Shown here one piece after another: positions 33,540-43,605 of a DNA stretch of 52,129 nucleotides; the stretch's first letter is position 1, and the number at the start of each line of letters is the position of its first letter. Position numbers and translations under genes: made by a program. The DNA is from Nocardia paucivorans NBRC 100373 (GTDB lineage: Bacteria > Actinomycetota > Actinomycetes > Mycobacteriales > Mycobacteriaceae). The notes under the pieces were generated by a model. The model was not told where the DNA came from. It did no database searches and saw only the letters and a program-made list of their open reading frames with translations. The stretch covers positions 1 to 52,129 of the forward strand of contig NZ_BAGE01000045.1 of the NCBI RefSeq assembly GCF_000308675.1. The letters run 5' to 3'.

Positions 33540-35186
33540 ATGTCTTGGTCATTGCTCGCCCCGATCCGCAAAGCGAGCGATATCGCGCTCGGCGCGAATG
33601 TGATGCGCAAACGCGGCCTGTTCGATCCGCTGCGTCCCGATCAGGCTCTCCGATCCCTCGTCGACGCCGGTAGGTACGGGCCGTTCGCCGCAGTCATCAG
33701 ACATACCGCGCATACCCGGCCACACGCTCCTGCCATCGTGGACGAACAGGGTGAGCTCACCTTCGCGCAGCTCGACGAATACTCCAATGCGTTCGCCCAT
33801 GGGCTGCGAACCCGGGGCCTACGCCAGGGCGATGTGGCCGCCATCCTGGCTCGGGACCACCGCGGCATGGTGTTGAGCATGCTGGCCACCGGCAAGCTCG
33901 GGCTGCGGACGGTCCTGATGAACACCGGGTTCGCCAAACCCCAGTTCGCCGCGGTGTGCGAGCGGGAAAGGGTCGCGGTCGTCCTGCACGACAGCGAGTT
34001 CACCGACCTCACGAGTGCGATCCCCGACTCCGTCCCACGCATCCTCACGTGGGTCGACGACCCGGACGACGTGGACCCGAACATCCCGACCCTGTCCTCG
34101 GTCTCCATGGGGCAACCCACCACGCCACCGCCCGCCCCGTCGAAATCGGGTGGCACGGTCATCCTCACCAGCGGCACCACCGGGACTCCCAAGGGAGCCC
34201 CCCGCGACAAGGTGAGCCCGCTCATGTCGGCCCAGTTCCTCGACCGGGTGCCGTTGCCCAGGAACGGCACCATGGTGATGGCGGCCCCGATCTTCCACGG
34301 CACCGGCCTGTCCCAGTTCTCGCTGGGGTTGGGTCTGGGCAACCGGGTGATCTTCCGGCAGCGCCGCTTCGATCCGGAGCGGACCCTCGCCGATATCCAG
34401 CGCTATCGGGCCGATTCGCTGGTGCTGGTTCCCACCATGCTGCAGCGCATTCTGGATCTGCCCGCCGAGGTGCGGGCGAAATACGATGTCTCGTCGCTGC
34501 GGGTGATCTTCGCGGCGGGTTCGGCGATCCCACCGGATGTGGTGGTGCGCAGCGGTGAGTATTTCGGCGAGGTGCTCTACAACCTGTACGGGTCCACCGA
34601 GTGCGCGGTGATCACGGTGGCCGGCCCACAGGACCTGCGCCGGGCACCGGACACGGCGGGTCGACCACCGGTAGGTGTCCGGGTCGCGCTCTACGACGAG
34701 AACCGCAAACGCATCACCCGGCCGCAGGTGGTCGGCACGATCTTCGTGGAGAACGCGCACGCCTTCACCGCCTATACCGACGGCCGCACCAAGGAACGCG
34801 TCGACGGAATGATGTCCACCGGCGATGTCGGACACTTCGACGAGAACGGCCTGCTGTTCATCGACGGCCGCGACGACGACATGATCGTCTCCGGCGGCGA
34901 GAACGTCTTCCCGCAGGAGGTGGAGCACCTGATCGCCGCTCGGCCCGATGTCCTGGAAGCGGCGGTGGTGGGGGTCGACGACCGTGATTTCGGCAAAAGA
35001 CTGCGCGCCTTCGTGGTCCCCGGCCCCGATTCCGCGCGGGATCCCCAAAAGATCAAGGACTACGTCAAGGAGAACCTGGCCCGCTACAAGGTTCCCCGCG
35101 ATGTGATCTTCCTCGACGAGCTCCCCCGAAATGCCACCGGCAAACTGCTGCGCACAGCGCTGACGGAAACCGACCCCACGGCCTGA
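33540..35186 (+). CDS. Long-chain acyl-CoA synthetase (FadD), copy 2
   Basis: 548 residues from ATG 33540; GGAAGG lies 10 bases upstream, and an in-frame TTG at 33531 is an alternative. Same ANL motifs as copy 1: TSGTTGTPKGAPRD, LYGSTECAVITV, GMMSTGDVGHFDENG, GRDDDMIVSGGENVFPQEVE and the lysine in PRNATGKLLRTAL. The N-terminal 60 residues and the substrate-pocket region (FHGTGLSQFSLGLGLG against FHSTGFGTWLVHTLLG) differ from copy 1, which suggests different acyl chains after a tandem duplication. Confidence 0.92.
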   Translation: MSWSLLAPIRKASDIALGANVMRKRGLFDPLRPDQALRSLVDAGRYGPFAAVIRHTAHTRPHAPAIVDEQGELTFAQLDEYSNAFAHGLRTRGLRQGDVAAILARDHRGMVLSMLATGKLGLRTVLMNTGFAKPQFAAVCERERVAVVLHDSEFTDLTSAIPDSVPRILTWVDDPDDVDPNIPTLSSVSMGQPTTPPPAPSKSGGTVILTSGTTGTPKGAPRDKVSPLMSAQFLDRVPLPRNGTMVMAAPIFHGTGLSQFSLGLGLGNRVIFRQRRFDPERTLADIQRYRADSLVLVPTMLQRILDLPAEVRAKYDVSSLRVIFAAGSAIPPDVVVRSGEYFGEVLYNLYGSTECAVITVAGPQDLRRAPDTAGRPPVGVRVALYDENRKRITRPQVVGTIFVENAHAFTAYTDGRTKERVDGMMSTGDVGHFDENGLLFIDGRDDDMIVSGGENVFPQEVEHLIAARPDVLEAAVVGVDDRDFGKRLRAFVVPGPDSARDPQKIKDYVKENLARYKVPRDVIFLDELPRNATGKLLRTALTETDPTA

Positions 35187-35235
35187 ACTCGGATCTACCA
35201 GGGCTTACCGCCACATACCAGGACATGCGTTCGGC

Positions 35236-35241
35236 TATTAT
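35236..35241 (+). promoter_or_regulatory. -10 box for the 35248 membrane protein
   Basis: TATTAT, a near-ideal -10 hexamer, ends 6 bases before the GTG at 35248. No ribosome binding site is present. Confidence 0.6.
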
Positions 35242-35247
35242 CGCCGG

Positions 35248-35811
35248 GTGAGTATCAGGTTCGGCCCCACCGCCGGGGTGGATCACCGCGGTACCGCGCG
35301 GGCGCGCGGTACGGCGGCCGGCCTGGTCTCGGGGACGATCTCCCTCGCCGCGCACGGTTGGGTATCCGCCGGGGCCGCGCCGACCGGCACCTCGATAATG
35401 CTGCTCGCCGCCACCTCCGCGGCGCTCGGCGCGTTGGTGGCCGGGGTGGGTCCGCTGCGCACCGGCTCGGCCGGACTCGTCGCCGCGCTCTGGGGTGGAC
35501 AGCTCCTCGGCCATCTCGCCATGAGTCGGGATTCCGGTCACCTGCACCATGGCGATCTGCAACTCACCCCCACCATGATCGCGGCGCATGCCCTCGCCGC
35601 CCTCATCGCCGCGATCGTGATCCGCGGCGCCGAGTTCGCCTACCGGATCGGCAGTGCGGCCCTGTCCCGGATACTGCCGATCCGCTGCCCCACCCCGGTC
35701 ATCCCCGGCCCACCGTCGCTACACATCGCGCACCGGGACCGGGTCGTCCTGTGGATCTTCGCGGCCGATACCGGACGTACCCGGGCCCCGCCGCATCTCG
35801 TCCCGAACTGA
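35248..35811 (+). CDS. Multi-helix membrane protein of unknown function
   Basis: 187 residues with about four membrane helices (roughly 22-40, 48-68, 73-90 and 108-128). A loop between helices 3 and 4 has SGHLHHGDLQ, three histidines that could bind metal. The C-terminal 45 residues are hydrophilic. It precedes the PepSY protein with a histidine-rich loop by 191 bases on the same strand, so a shared role in metal or redox chemistry is plausible. No family recognised. Confidence 0.7.
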   Translation: MSIRFGPTAGVDHRGTARARGTAAGLVSGTISLAAHGWVSAGAAPTGTSIMLLAATSAALGALVAGVGPLRTGSAGLVAALWGGQLLGHLAMSRDSGHLHHGDLQLTPTMIAAHALAALIAAIVIRGAEFAYRIGSAALSRILPIRCPTPVIPGPPSLHIAHRDRVVLWIFAADTGRTRAPPHLVPN

Positions 35812-36002
35812 TCCACACCCGGCCGACGCGGGCGCGTCATATCCCCCGGGGCACAGTCGTGCCCGTTCACCGCCCACCGCCGCGGCCGGACCACCTCCAC
35901 CCGGCGGCTCTCCGACAGCGAACGGTTCACGACGCTCACCTGTCGCTTCGACCGTTGTCCGCTGCCGCTACGCGCCGGGCTCAGCACAGGATGTAGGGAC
36001 AT

Positions 36003-37460
36003 ATGAGTACAACCGACATCGCGGCGAAACCCACCTCCACGGATGGAACCGATCGACCACGGTGGGCCGCAGCGCTACGGGCACTCGCGCTGCGGCTGCA
36101 TTTCTACGCGGGCATATTCGTGGGCCCGTTCCTGCTGATCGCGGCCATATCTGGAGCGCTGTACGCGGTCGCACCGACCCTCGAGACATACACCGAGGGC
36201 CGGTTGCTGCATGTGGATTCCCACGGACCGCAACGGCCGCTGTCCGAACAGGTTGCCGCGGGTGTGGCCGCCCGGCCCGACCTCACGCTGGTGGCGGTGG
36301 CACCTGCACCCGAAGAGGGCGGGACGACGCGGGTGATCTTCTCCGATCCGATGCTCGGGGAGTCCGAACGGCGCGCGGTGTTCATCGACCCGGTCACCGC
36401 CCGCCCCGTGGGGGACGCGGTGGTCTACGGTAGCTCGGGCGCGCTGCCCGTGCGGACGTGGATTTCGCAACTGCATCGCCATCTACACCTCGGTGAACCG
36501 GGTCGACTGTATGCCGAGCTGGCGGCGTCATGGCTGTGGGTGATCGCCCTGGCCGGGCTGCTGCTGTGGGTACGTCGGGTGCGCAGCCGCCGCCACCACA
36601 ACTCGGTGACGTGGCTGTTCGTCCCGGGCCGTTCCCGAAACGCCCGCGAAGGCTCCCTGAACTGGCACGCCACGGTCGGGATGTGGATCCTGCCGGTGCT
36701 GCTGTTCCTGTCGGCGACCGGTCTCACCTGGTCGACATATGCCGGGCAGCATATCGACGAACTGCGGCAGCGATTCGATTGGACGACCCCCACGCTCATC
36801 ACCGCCACGACCGATTCCCCCACCGGGAGCTCCGGAGCCGCCGACCATTCCGCTCATGGTCACGGCGGTGCCCATACCCATGGTCACCACGAGAACCCGA
36901 CCGATCGGGTCGAGCAACTGGATCGGGTGATCGCGGCGGCCCGGGCGGCGGGTCTCGATCGGCCTGTCGAGATCAGCGTGCCCGCCGACGCCGGGACCGC
37001 CTTCGCAGTGCAGGAGACCCGGAGGTCGGGCACCTACACCATCGACGCGGTGGCCGTGGACGGCGCCACCGGCACCGTCACCGCCCTATTGCCGTACTCC
37101 GACTGGCCGTTTATGGCCAAACTCGCCAATTGGGGTATCCAACTCCACATGGGGCTGCTGTTCGGGCCGCTCAACCAACTCCTGCTGTTCGCCGTCGCGG
37201 TGGGGTTGATCACCGTTATCGTGCGCGGCTATCTGATGTGGTGGCGACGCCGACCCACCCGGGACGCCGAGTGGTTCATCATGGGTCGCCCGCCCCGGCG
37301 CGGAGCCTTGCGCCGAGTGCCGTGGCCCGCCGGTCTCACGGTACTCGCGATGGCGGCGTGCATCGGCTGGTTCGCCCCGGTCTTCGGATTCAGTCTGCTC
37401 GGCTTTCTCGTGACCGATGTGATCGTGGGTCTGGGCCGACGCTTTCGCACCACCGCATGA
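36003..37460 (+). CDS. PepSY-associated membrane protein with His-rich loop
   Basis: 485 residues. Four membrane helices: LHFYAGIFVGPFLLIAAISG (about 32-55), LYAELAASWLWVIALAGLLL (about 167-189), MWILPVLLFLSATGLTW (about 223-240), and a C-terminal pair (about 385-412 and 440-475). PepSY-type external domains lie between them. The second loop holds DHSAHGHGGAHTHGHH (about 279-294), with seven histidines. PepSY_TM proteins include ferric reductase-like and copper- or siderophore-linked members, and the loop suggests metal binding. The LHFYAG and WHATVG histidines could ligate heme. Confidence 0.85.
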   Translation: MSTTDIAAKPTSTDGTDRPRWAAALRALALRLHFYAGIFVGPFLLIAAISGALYAVAPTLETYTEGRLLHVDSHGPQRPLSEQVAAGVAARPDLTLVAVAPAPEEGGTTRVIFSDPMLGESERRAVFIDPVTARPVGDAVVYGSSGALPVRTWISQLHRHLHLGEPGRLYAELAASWLWVIALAGLLLWVRRVRSRRHHNSVTWLFVPGRSRNAREGSLNWHATVGMWILPVLLFLSATGLTWSTYAGQHIDELRQRFDWTTPTLITATTDSPTGSSGAADHSAHGHGGAHTHGHHENPTDRVEQLDRVIAAARAAGLDRPVEISVPADAGTAFAVQETRRSGTYTIDAVAVDGATGTVTALLPYSDWPFMAKLANWGIQLHMGLLFGPLNQLLLFAVAVGLITVIVRGYLMWWRRRPTRDAEWFIMGRPPRRGALRRVPWPAGLTVLAMAACIGWFAPVFGFSLLGFLVTDVIVGLGRRFRTTA

Positions 37461-37506
37461 GGTGCTGGGTCGGTTCTCGTATCGGGGCGGCCGCGCCGGG
37501 CCGGCG

Positions 37507-38670
<1,164 letters not shown>

Positions 38671-39121
38671 CGCATCACCGTACGGGATATGCCGTCCGGG
38701 CACGGCCACGGCTCGATCATGGGCCGGAAACCCTTGGCACACAGCGGATACCTCGACAGGGCACCCGATACTCGTCCGGGCATCGGCCCCACCGGTATTC
38801 CGCTTCACGCCGCCCCGCCGTACCGGGCCGGGACGACACACGCCCGAATTTCGCCACTCGTTCCGCCAAGACAGCGACAAGCGCGATGTTTCGTGTCATG
38901 ATCGAATCAGTTGTCCAGATTGGTGGCCGAAGGAGCTGTAGTCGGCCCGGGCATCTGCTCGTACCACAACGTTCGGCCCTCGCTCGTCAGCGGTATCCGT
39001 GTGGTGCGCCAAGGCGATATCCACACGAAGCCCAGGTACGGGCCGAGGCGATATAGCAGTCGAGGATTCCCAGACCTGATACAACGGCTCGATTCACCCG
39101 GATGGAGCGTTAGGGGGGCTG
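38671..39121. other. Intergenic region between galK and the diguanylate cyclase
   Basis: 451 bases between divergent genes. It contains the galK -10 box at one end and GGGGGG before the cyclase start at the other. No repeat, hairpin or small gene was supported. Confidence 0.5.
38677..38682 (-). promoter_or_regulatory. -10 box for galK
   Basis: Minus-strand TACGGT ends 6 bases before GTG 38670; it decides the galK start among several in-frame candidates. Confidence 0.45.
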
Positions 39122-40633
39122 ATGGAGTTCAGCGCAGGGCAGTGGGCGGCACGCTGCCTACACTGTCGAATACGTTGGTACGCAGGAATTATGGTCGCCG
39201 GAACGAGTCCGTTCGTCCTACATCTGGTCTTCGGTACGCGACTGTCGATCCTGCTGACGGTGACGGTCGTACTCACCGGCGCACTGGTCATGATCGGTGT
39301 CGGGGTGCGCCGACATCGGCCGGCGCACCCTTTGCCCTGGTCCGTGCTGTCGGTCTCGGCCGTCCTGTTCACCGTGGGCACCGCGATACGCGATGCCCAC
39401 GACACCCCGATCGATCATGTCCTCATCTGTACCGGCTATCTCGGTATCGGCCTGGCGGCCCTGCTCTGGTTGCGGCCCCACCGGGCGCGCGCCGATGTGG
39501 ACACCCTCCTCGATTCCGGTCTCATCGGCCTGGGGGCGCTCCTGGCGTCCTGGACCTTCCTCATCTCACCTGTCCTACGCGCCCACAGCGATTCGCTGTT
39601 GACGATCGCCGCGGCGATCTGCCCGCTCCTGGATGCCCTGTTGTTGACCCTGCTCGCGTATTCGGTCGCCACCACGATCCGTACCGTGCCCGCGCAGCGC
39701 CTCCTGCACATCGGCCTGTTGACGGTGCTGCTCGGCAATCTCGGTCACAGCCTGGCCGCCGCCGGGACCCCCTTCGCCGATCAGGGGCCGGCGCTGGTGC
39801 TCGTACTCGTCGCATTGCTCGTGATGGGAGCTGCGGCCCTGCATCCGAGCATGACGATGCTCGGTGAACCACGGCCGAGCCATCCGCATCATTCCCGCCG
39901 TCGGGCCAGCCTCATCGCGGTGGTGCTGATCGTGGCGTCGCTGGTGCCGGTGGTCGGTGCGCGACTCGAAGTATTGGACCGAGTAGTGGTGTCGTCACTG
40001 CTCGCTCTGCTGCTCATCGGGGTGCTGGTGCGCAGCGAACGCGCCATCGCGCGTAGCGCCCGCAGCGAGCAGCGGGCCCAGTATCAGGCCGATCACGATA
40101 TGCTGACCGGCCTGCTGAATCGGTCGGCTCTGCTCGGCATGCCGCACCGCGACCGCGAACGCTGGAACGAACGCGCGCTGTGCCTGCTGTTCATCGACCT
40201 GGACGGTTTCAAAACCGTCAACGACAGTTACGGCCATGCCGTCGGCGACGAATTGATTGCCAAGGCCGGAACCCGAATTCGCCGGGCCGTGCGACACGAC
40301 GATCTGGTCGCCCGTTACGGCGGCGACGAGTTCGTGGTACTCGCCTGTCTGGAACGACAGGACGCGGCCACGCTGGCCGAACGACTCCTACGCGCGTTCC
40401 TGACGCCGTTCCGGCTCAGTGCGGGCGATATTCCCATCACCGCCAGTATCGGGCTGGCCTGTGGCACGCTCCGAAGCCCCGGAACCACCATCTACGACCT
40501 GATCCAGAACGCGGACGCGGCCATGTACCGGGCCAAGGAACGCGGTCTCGGTTATCTGTTCCACGACGATATCCGGGAGATCCGGGCCGCGGTGACCGCG
40601 AAACCGATCCGGCGCCGCGAAACGGCGGTGTGA
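39122..40633 (+). CDS. Membrane-bound diguanylate cyclase (GGDEF)
   Basis: 503 residues. About nine membrane helices fill residues 20-310. A GGDEF domain follows: DHDMLTGLLNRSAL, LLFIDLDGFKTVNDSYGHAV, and intact YGGDEF with GGDEF at 400-404. The product-inhibition I-site RxxD is present as RHDD at 391-394, five residues upstream. It makes cyclic di-GMP from two GTP and should be feedback inhibited. No EAL domain. The sensor input is the membrane part. GGGGGG lies 4 bases before the ATG. This is likely the only cyclic di-GMP gene in the window. Confidence 0.93.
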   Translation: MEFSAGQWAARCLHCRIRWYAGIMVAGTSPFVLHLVFGTRLSILLTVTVVLTGALVMIGVGVRRHRPAHPLPWSVLSVSAVLFTVGTAIRDAHDTPIDHVLICTGYLGIGLAALLWLRPHRARADVDTLLDSGLIGLGALLASWTFLISPVLRAHSDSLLTIAAAICPLLDALLLTLLAYSVATTIRTVPAQRLLHIGLLTVLLGNLGHSLAAAGTPFADQGPALVLVLVALLVMGAAALHPSMTMLGEPRPSHPHHSRRRASLIAVVLIVASLVPVVGARLEVLDRVVVSSLLALLLIGVLVRSERAIARSARSEQRAQYQADHDMLTGLLNRSALLGMPHRDRERWNERALCLLFIDLDGFKTVNDSYGHAVGDELIAKAGTRIRRAVRHDDLVARYGGDEFVVLACLERQDAATLAERLLRAFLTPFRLSAGDIPITASIGLACGTLRSPGTTIYDLIQNADAAMYRAKERGLGYLFHDDIREIRAAVTAKPIRRRETAV

Positions 40634-40643
40634 TCCCACCACG

Positions 40644-40681
40644 GCGCTCCCGGGACCGCGGTCTCGAAGTCCCGGAAGCGC
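40644..40681. terminator. Hairpin between convergent genes
   Basis: GCGCTCCCGGGAC (40644-40656) and GTCCCGGAAGCGC (40669-40681) pair with one mismatch around a 12-base loop. It lies between the cyclase stop and the leftward DUF6319-like stop and may serve both. Confidence 0.5.
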
Positions 40682-40695
40682 CCGCGACGGCCGGA

Positions 40696-41442
40696 TCAGT
40701 CGGACAATTCCTCGAGCAGGCGCTTGGCCTCCTCGAGCTCGGCCTGTAACTGCTGCACCCTTTCCTGCTGAGCATCACGCGCCGCCTCCAACACCCCGGC
40801 CACCACGTCGGCCACCTCCGGGTGCAGGAGCTTGGTGGCCTGCGCCACCGCCCCACTGGATACCGGCAGTCCACGCACTGTGCGTTTCTTACCGCTGACC
40901 ACCTCGACGGTCCAGGTGCCGTCGGCGCTACCGCTGAGGGTGACCGTCACTTCCGGCGCCTTCGATTTGCGGGCGGCACCAGCGGGTTTCGCGGATTTGG
41001 CCGCGGGCGCGGCGGGTTTCGCGGCGCTCTTGGTATCCGCAGTGGCGGTCGCTGCCGGTTTGGCAGACACGGCGGCTTTGGCGGGCGCGGCAGGTTTGGC
41101 GGGCTGGGACTCGGTGCGCGGCGCTGGCGGCGCTTGGGTCACTGGGGTTTCCTTCCTGGACGAGGGCTGGGCCCCCGTCGTACGGTCACGCGACGGTTTG
41201 GTCAGGGTCACCTCGATGGGCGAGAAGGAGAGTACATCCTTGGAACCGGTAGGCCGGACCTGCAGATAGTCACCATCGGCGGGGTCGCCGAGCGCCACCA
41301 CTTTGCCCGACCGCCCCTCGTCCACCCCCACCGCGGCGGCGGTGAACCACACCATCGGGGGCCGACCGGCCGAGACCTCGTCGGCAATATGTTGTATCTC
41401 CGTATCGGACAGGGGCTTCGGTTTGGTTCGCGACGACGGCAT
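40696..41442 (-). CDS. DUF6319-like protein with coiled-coil end
   Basis: 248 residues. The N-terminal domain (about 1-75) has LSDTEIQHIADEVSAGRPPM and VGVDEGRSGKVVALGDPADG. A long alanine/proline/lysine-rich linker (about 80-165) follows, then a small domain TVTLSGSADGTWTVEVVSGKK and a C-terminal coiled coil AQQERVQQLQAELEEAKRLL. I recall this layout as DUF6319 in Nocardia and Rhodococcus; function unknown. GGAG stands 7 bases before the ATG at 41442. The linker is histone H1-like in composition, so nucleic-acid binding is possible. Confidence 0.7.
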   Translation of the reverse strand: MPSSRTKPKPLSDTEIQHIADEVSAGRPPMVWFTAAAVGVDEGRSGKVVALGDPADGDYLQVRPTGSKDVLSFSPIEVTLTKPSRDRTTGAQPSSRKETPVTQAPPAPRTESQPAKPAAPAKAAVSAKPAATATADTKSAAKPAAPAAKSAKPAGAARKSKAPEVTVTLSGSADGTWTVEVVSGKKRTVRGLPVSSGAVAQATKLLHPEVADVVAGVLEAARDAQQERVQQLQAELEEAKRLLEELSD

Positions 41443-41556
41443 GGTGGCACTCCGAGCAATTCTCGCTGTTCTCCAATAGCTGCGTGCACAGATGATGCCG
41501 CACCGCACCGACAGGTTCGAACCTGGGCGGGCGAATACACTCGCGAAGACCAAAAA

Positions 41557-41570
41557 TATAACGTGTTCTA
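41557..41570. promoter_or_regulatory. KstR-like operator upstream of the acyl-CoA ligase
   Basis: TATAACGTGTTCTA fits the published KstR half-palindrome pattern TNNAACNNGTTNNA at every fixed position. The overlapping TATAAC could be a -10 box. It lies 43 bases before the ligase start. A second match is at 43550. Confidence 0.6.
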
Positions 41571-41612
41571 ATTCAATTCCGATGGCCCGACAACACGAAC
41601 AGGACGGCTGCG

Positions 41613-43256
41613 ATGAGCGATATGAGCGATACCGGCGACACCACCGCCACCCCCTCCCCGATCGATCTCACCGCCCCGGGAGCGCCGTTCGAGACGGTGG
41701 TCGAAGACGTGCTGGGCGTCGCACTACCGGTGTTACGGCATCGACACCGCACGCTCGGCGCGGTCCTGGACACATCGGACCGGTGGGGCGATCGAGAATA
41801 TCTGGTCACCGAACGGCAACGGATCTCGTTCACCGAACACTCCGAGGCCACGGCCGCCCTGGCATATGCCCTGCGCGAGCGTTTCGGCGTGAGCAAGGGC
41901 GACCGTATCGGCATCCTCGCCGCCAATACACCGGAGTGGGTGATGGCCTTCTGGGCCGCCCAACGGCTCGGGGCCATCGCCGTGGGTTACAACGCCTGGT
42001 GGGCGGCGCCCGAGGTCGACTACGGCATCGCACACACCCGCCCCACCGTGGTGATCGCCGACGAGAAACGCGCCGCGCCGCTTCGCGCCCGCACCGATAC
42101 GCCCGTTCTCACCATGGAACGGGACGTCCCCGCACTTCTCGCCGAATTCCACGGCGCCGCAACGGAATCGGTGTCGGTGACCGAGGACGATCCGGCGGTG
42201 ATCCTCTACACCAGCGGCACCACCGGCCGCCCCAAGGGCGTCACCCACTCACATCGCAACCTCATCGCGGTCACCGACTATCACCGCTATAACGACGCGT
42301 TGGTCGCGGCCCGCACCGGCGCCCCGAACACGGCCCGTCGGTTCCTGCTGACCTCACCGCTGTTCCATATCGCGAGCCTGCACAATCTGGCGGTGGCCCG
42401 TCTGGCCACCGGCGATACGGCTGTGATCCACCAAGGGGCGTTCGACGCGGACCGGGTGCTGCGCCTGATGGAACGTGAGCGGATCACCAACTGGGGGGCC
42501 ATGCCCACCATGGCCGTCCGGCTCCTCGAACAGGACCTCACCCGCTACGACCTGTCGGCGTTACGCGCCCTGTCGCTCAACTCCGCCCCGTCCTCGGCGC
42601 TGCTGCAGCAACGGTTGCGCGAGCGACTGCCGGTGGCCCGAAGCGCCCTGGTGACCAGCTACGGGCTCACCGAATGCGCGACCGCGGCAACACTGGCCAC
42701 CCCCGCCGAGTTGGCCGAATTCCCCGATACCGTCGGGCGCCCCGTATTCGGGGTCGAGTTGCGGATCTGCGACGAATCCGGCGCGGCGCTACCCGAGGGC
42801 CGAGAGGGGGAGATCCAGGTGCGCAGCCCATACGTCATGTTGGGGTATTGGGCCGACGAGGAAGCGACGGCCGCAACGATCACGCCGGATCGATGGCTGC
42901 GCACCGGCGATATGGGGATCCTCGAACAGGGCAGACTTCGGCTTTCCGGGCGACGTTCGGACCTCATTCTGCGAGGAGGAGAGAACGTCTACCCCATCGA
43001 GGTCGAACAATGCCTGGAGGCACATCCGGCGGTCGTCGAATGCGCGGTGATCGGCATACCGGATGCCGATCTGGGCCAGGCGGTGGCCGCGGTGGTGGTG
43101 GTTGCCGATATCTCCGATACCACCGAGCACGAGCTCCGCGAGTTCCTCGCCGAGCGGCTCGCCTACTACAAGGTGCCGGCGGTCTGGCGGTTGACCACCA
43201 CACCACTGCCGCGCAACGCGACGGGCAAGGTGATCCGCGCCGGCCTCACGGCATGA
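41613..43256 (+). CDS. Acyl-CoA ligase, ANL family (FadD type 3)
   Basis: 547 residues. Phosphate loop YTSGTTGRPKGVTHSHRN, LVTSYGLTECATAATLA, hinge GDMGILEQGRLRLSGRRSDL, LRGGENVYPIEVEQCL and catalytic lysine PRNATGKVIRAGL are intact. It is clearly different from the two FadD paralogues at 31.7-35.2 kb and closer to medium-chain, aryl or steroid side-chain ligases. Its promoter matches the KstR sterol-repressor motif, so a role in steroid catabolism is suggested. AGGA lies 8 bases before the ATG. Confidence 0.88.
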   Translation: MSDMSDTGDTTATPSPIDLTAPGAPFETVVEDVLGVALPVLRHRHRTLGAVLDTSDRWGDREYLVTERQRISFTEHSEATAALAYALRERFGVSKGDRIGILAANTPEWVMAFWAAQRLGAIAVGYNAWWAAPEVDYGIAHTRPTVVIADEKRAAPLRARTDTPVLTMERDVPALLAEFHGAATESVSVTEDDPAVILYTSGTTGRPKGVTHSHRNLIAVTDYHRYNDALVAARTGAPNTARRFLLTSPLFHIASLHNLAVARLATGDTAVIHQGAFDADRVLRLMERERITNWGAMPTMAVRLLEQDLTRYDLSALRALSLNSAPSSALLQQRLRERLPVARSALVTSYGLTECATAATLATPAELAEFPDTVGRPVFGVELRICDESGAALPEGREGEIQVRSPYVMLGYWADEEATAATITPDRWLRTGDMGILEQGRLRLSGRRSDLILRGGENVYPIEVEQCLEAHPAVVECAVIGIPDADLGQAVAAVVVVADISDTTEHELREFLAERLAYYKVPAVWRLTTTPLPRNATGKVIRAGLTA

Positions 43257-43411
43257 AACCGACCGGCACGAAATCCGTTACAACAGAGCGAACAAGAACT
43301 CCAGGGCCTTCTGCGCCGTACCGATTATGAGGTCGACGGTGTACACGACCATGCCAGTGCCCACTGCGGGCCCCCAATCTCGAATATGCGGCATCCCTGC
43401 CGGAACGTTTC

Positions 43412-43462
43412 CGAGGCATCGACTTCTCGAGGCAGTCTTTTCGAGGCAGTCTTTTCGAGGCA
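43412..43462. repeat. Four short repeats CGAGGCA
   Basis: CGAGGCA starts at 43412, 43428, 43442 and 43456. The middle two copies are full 14-base units CGAGGCAGTCTTTT. They lie in the 349-base gap before the NTF2-like gene, which is otherwise without an identifiable gene. Confidence 0.65.
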
Positions 43463-43549
43463 ATAGTGTTGCAGAATCGACCGGCCTCGCGCGACACCGG
43501 TCACGTGCGACCGAGGACGCCACGGCGATTCGCGCCGCCCGACACGAAT

Positions 43550-43563
43550 TGGAACGTGTTCTA
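43550..43563. promoter_or_regulatory. KstR-like operator upstream of the NTF2-like gene
   Basis: TGGAACGTGTTCTA matches TNNAACNNGTTNNA at every fixed position and shares AACGTGTTCTA with the site at 41557. It lies 43 bases before the ATG at 43606, exactly the same distance as site 1. Confidence 0.65.
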
Positions 43564-43605
43564 CCATGGGCGCCATAGTCCACCGGTACCGACGAAGGAG
43601 TCGCC

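Noticed and set aside
31696..33552. A 618-codon minus-strand frame opposite fadD copy 1
   Set aside because: Antisense to an enzyme with all ANL motifs intact; composition is that of a shadow frame.
43256..43605. CRISPR-like array at the CGAGGCA repeats
   Set aside because: Repeats are only 7-14 bases with 7-9 base intervals, far too short for a CRISPR array, and no cas genes are present.
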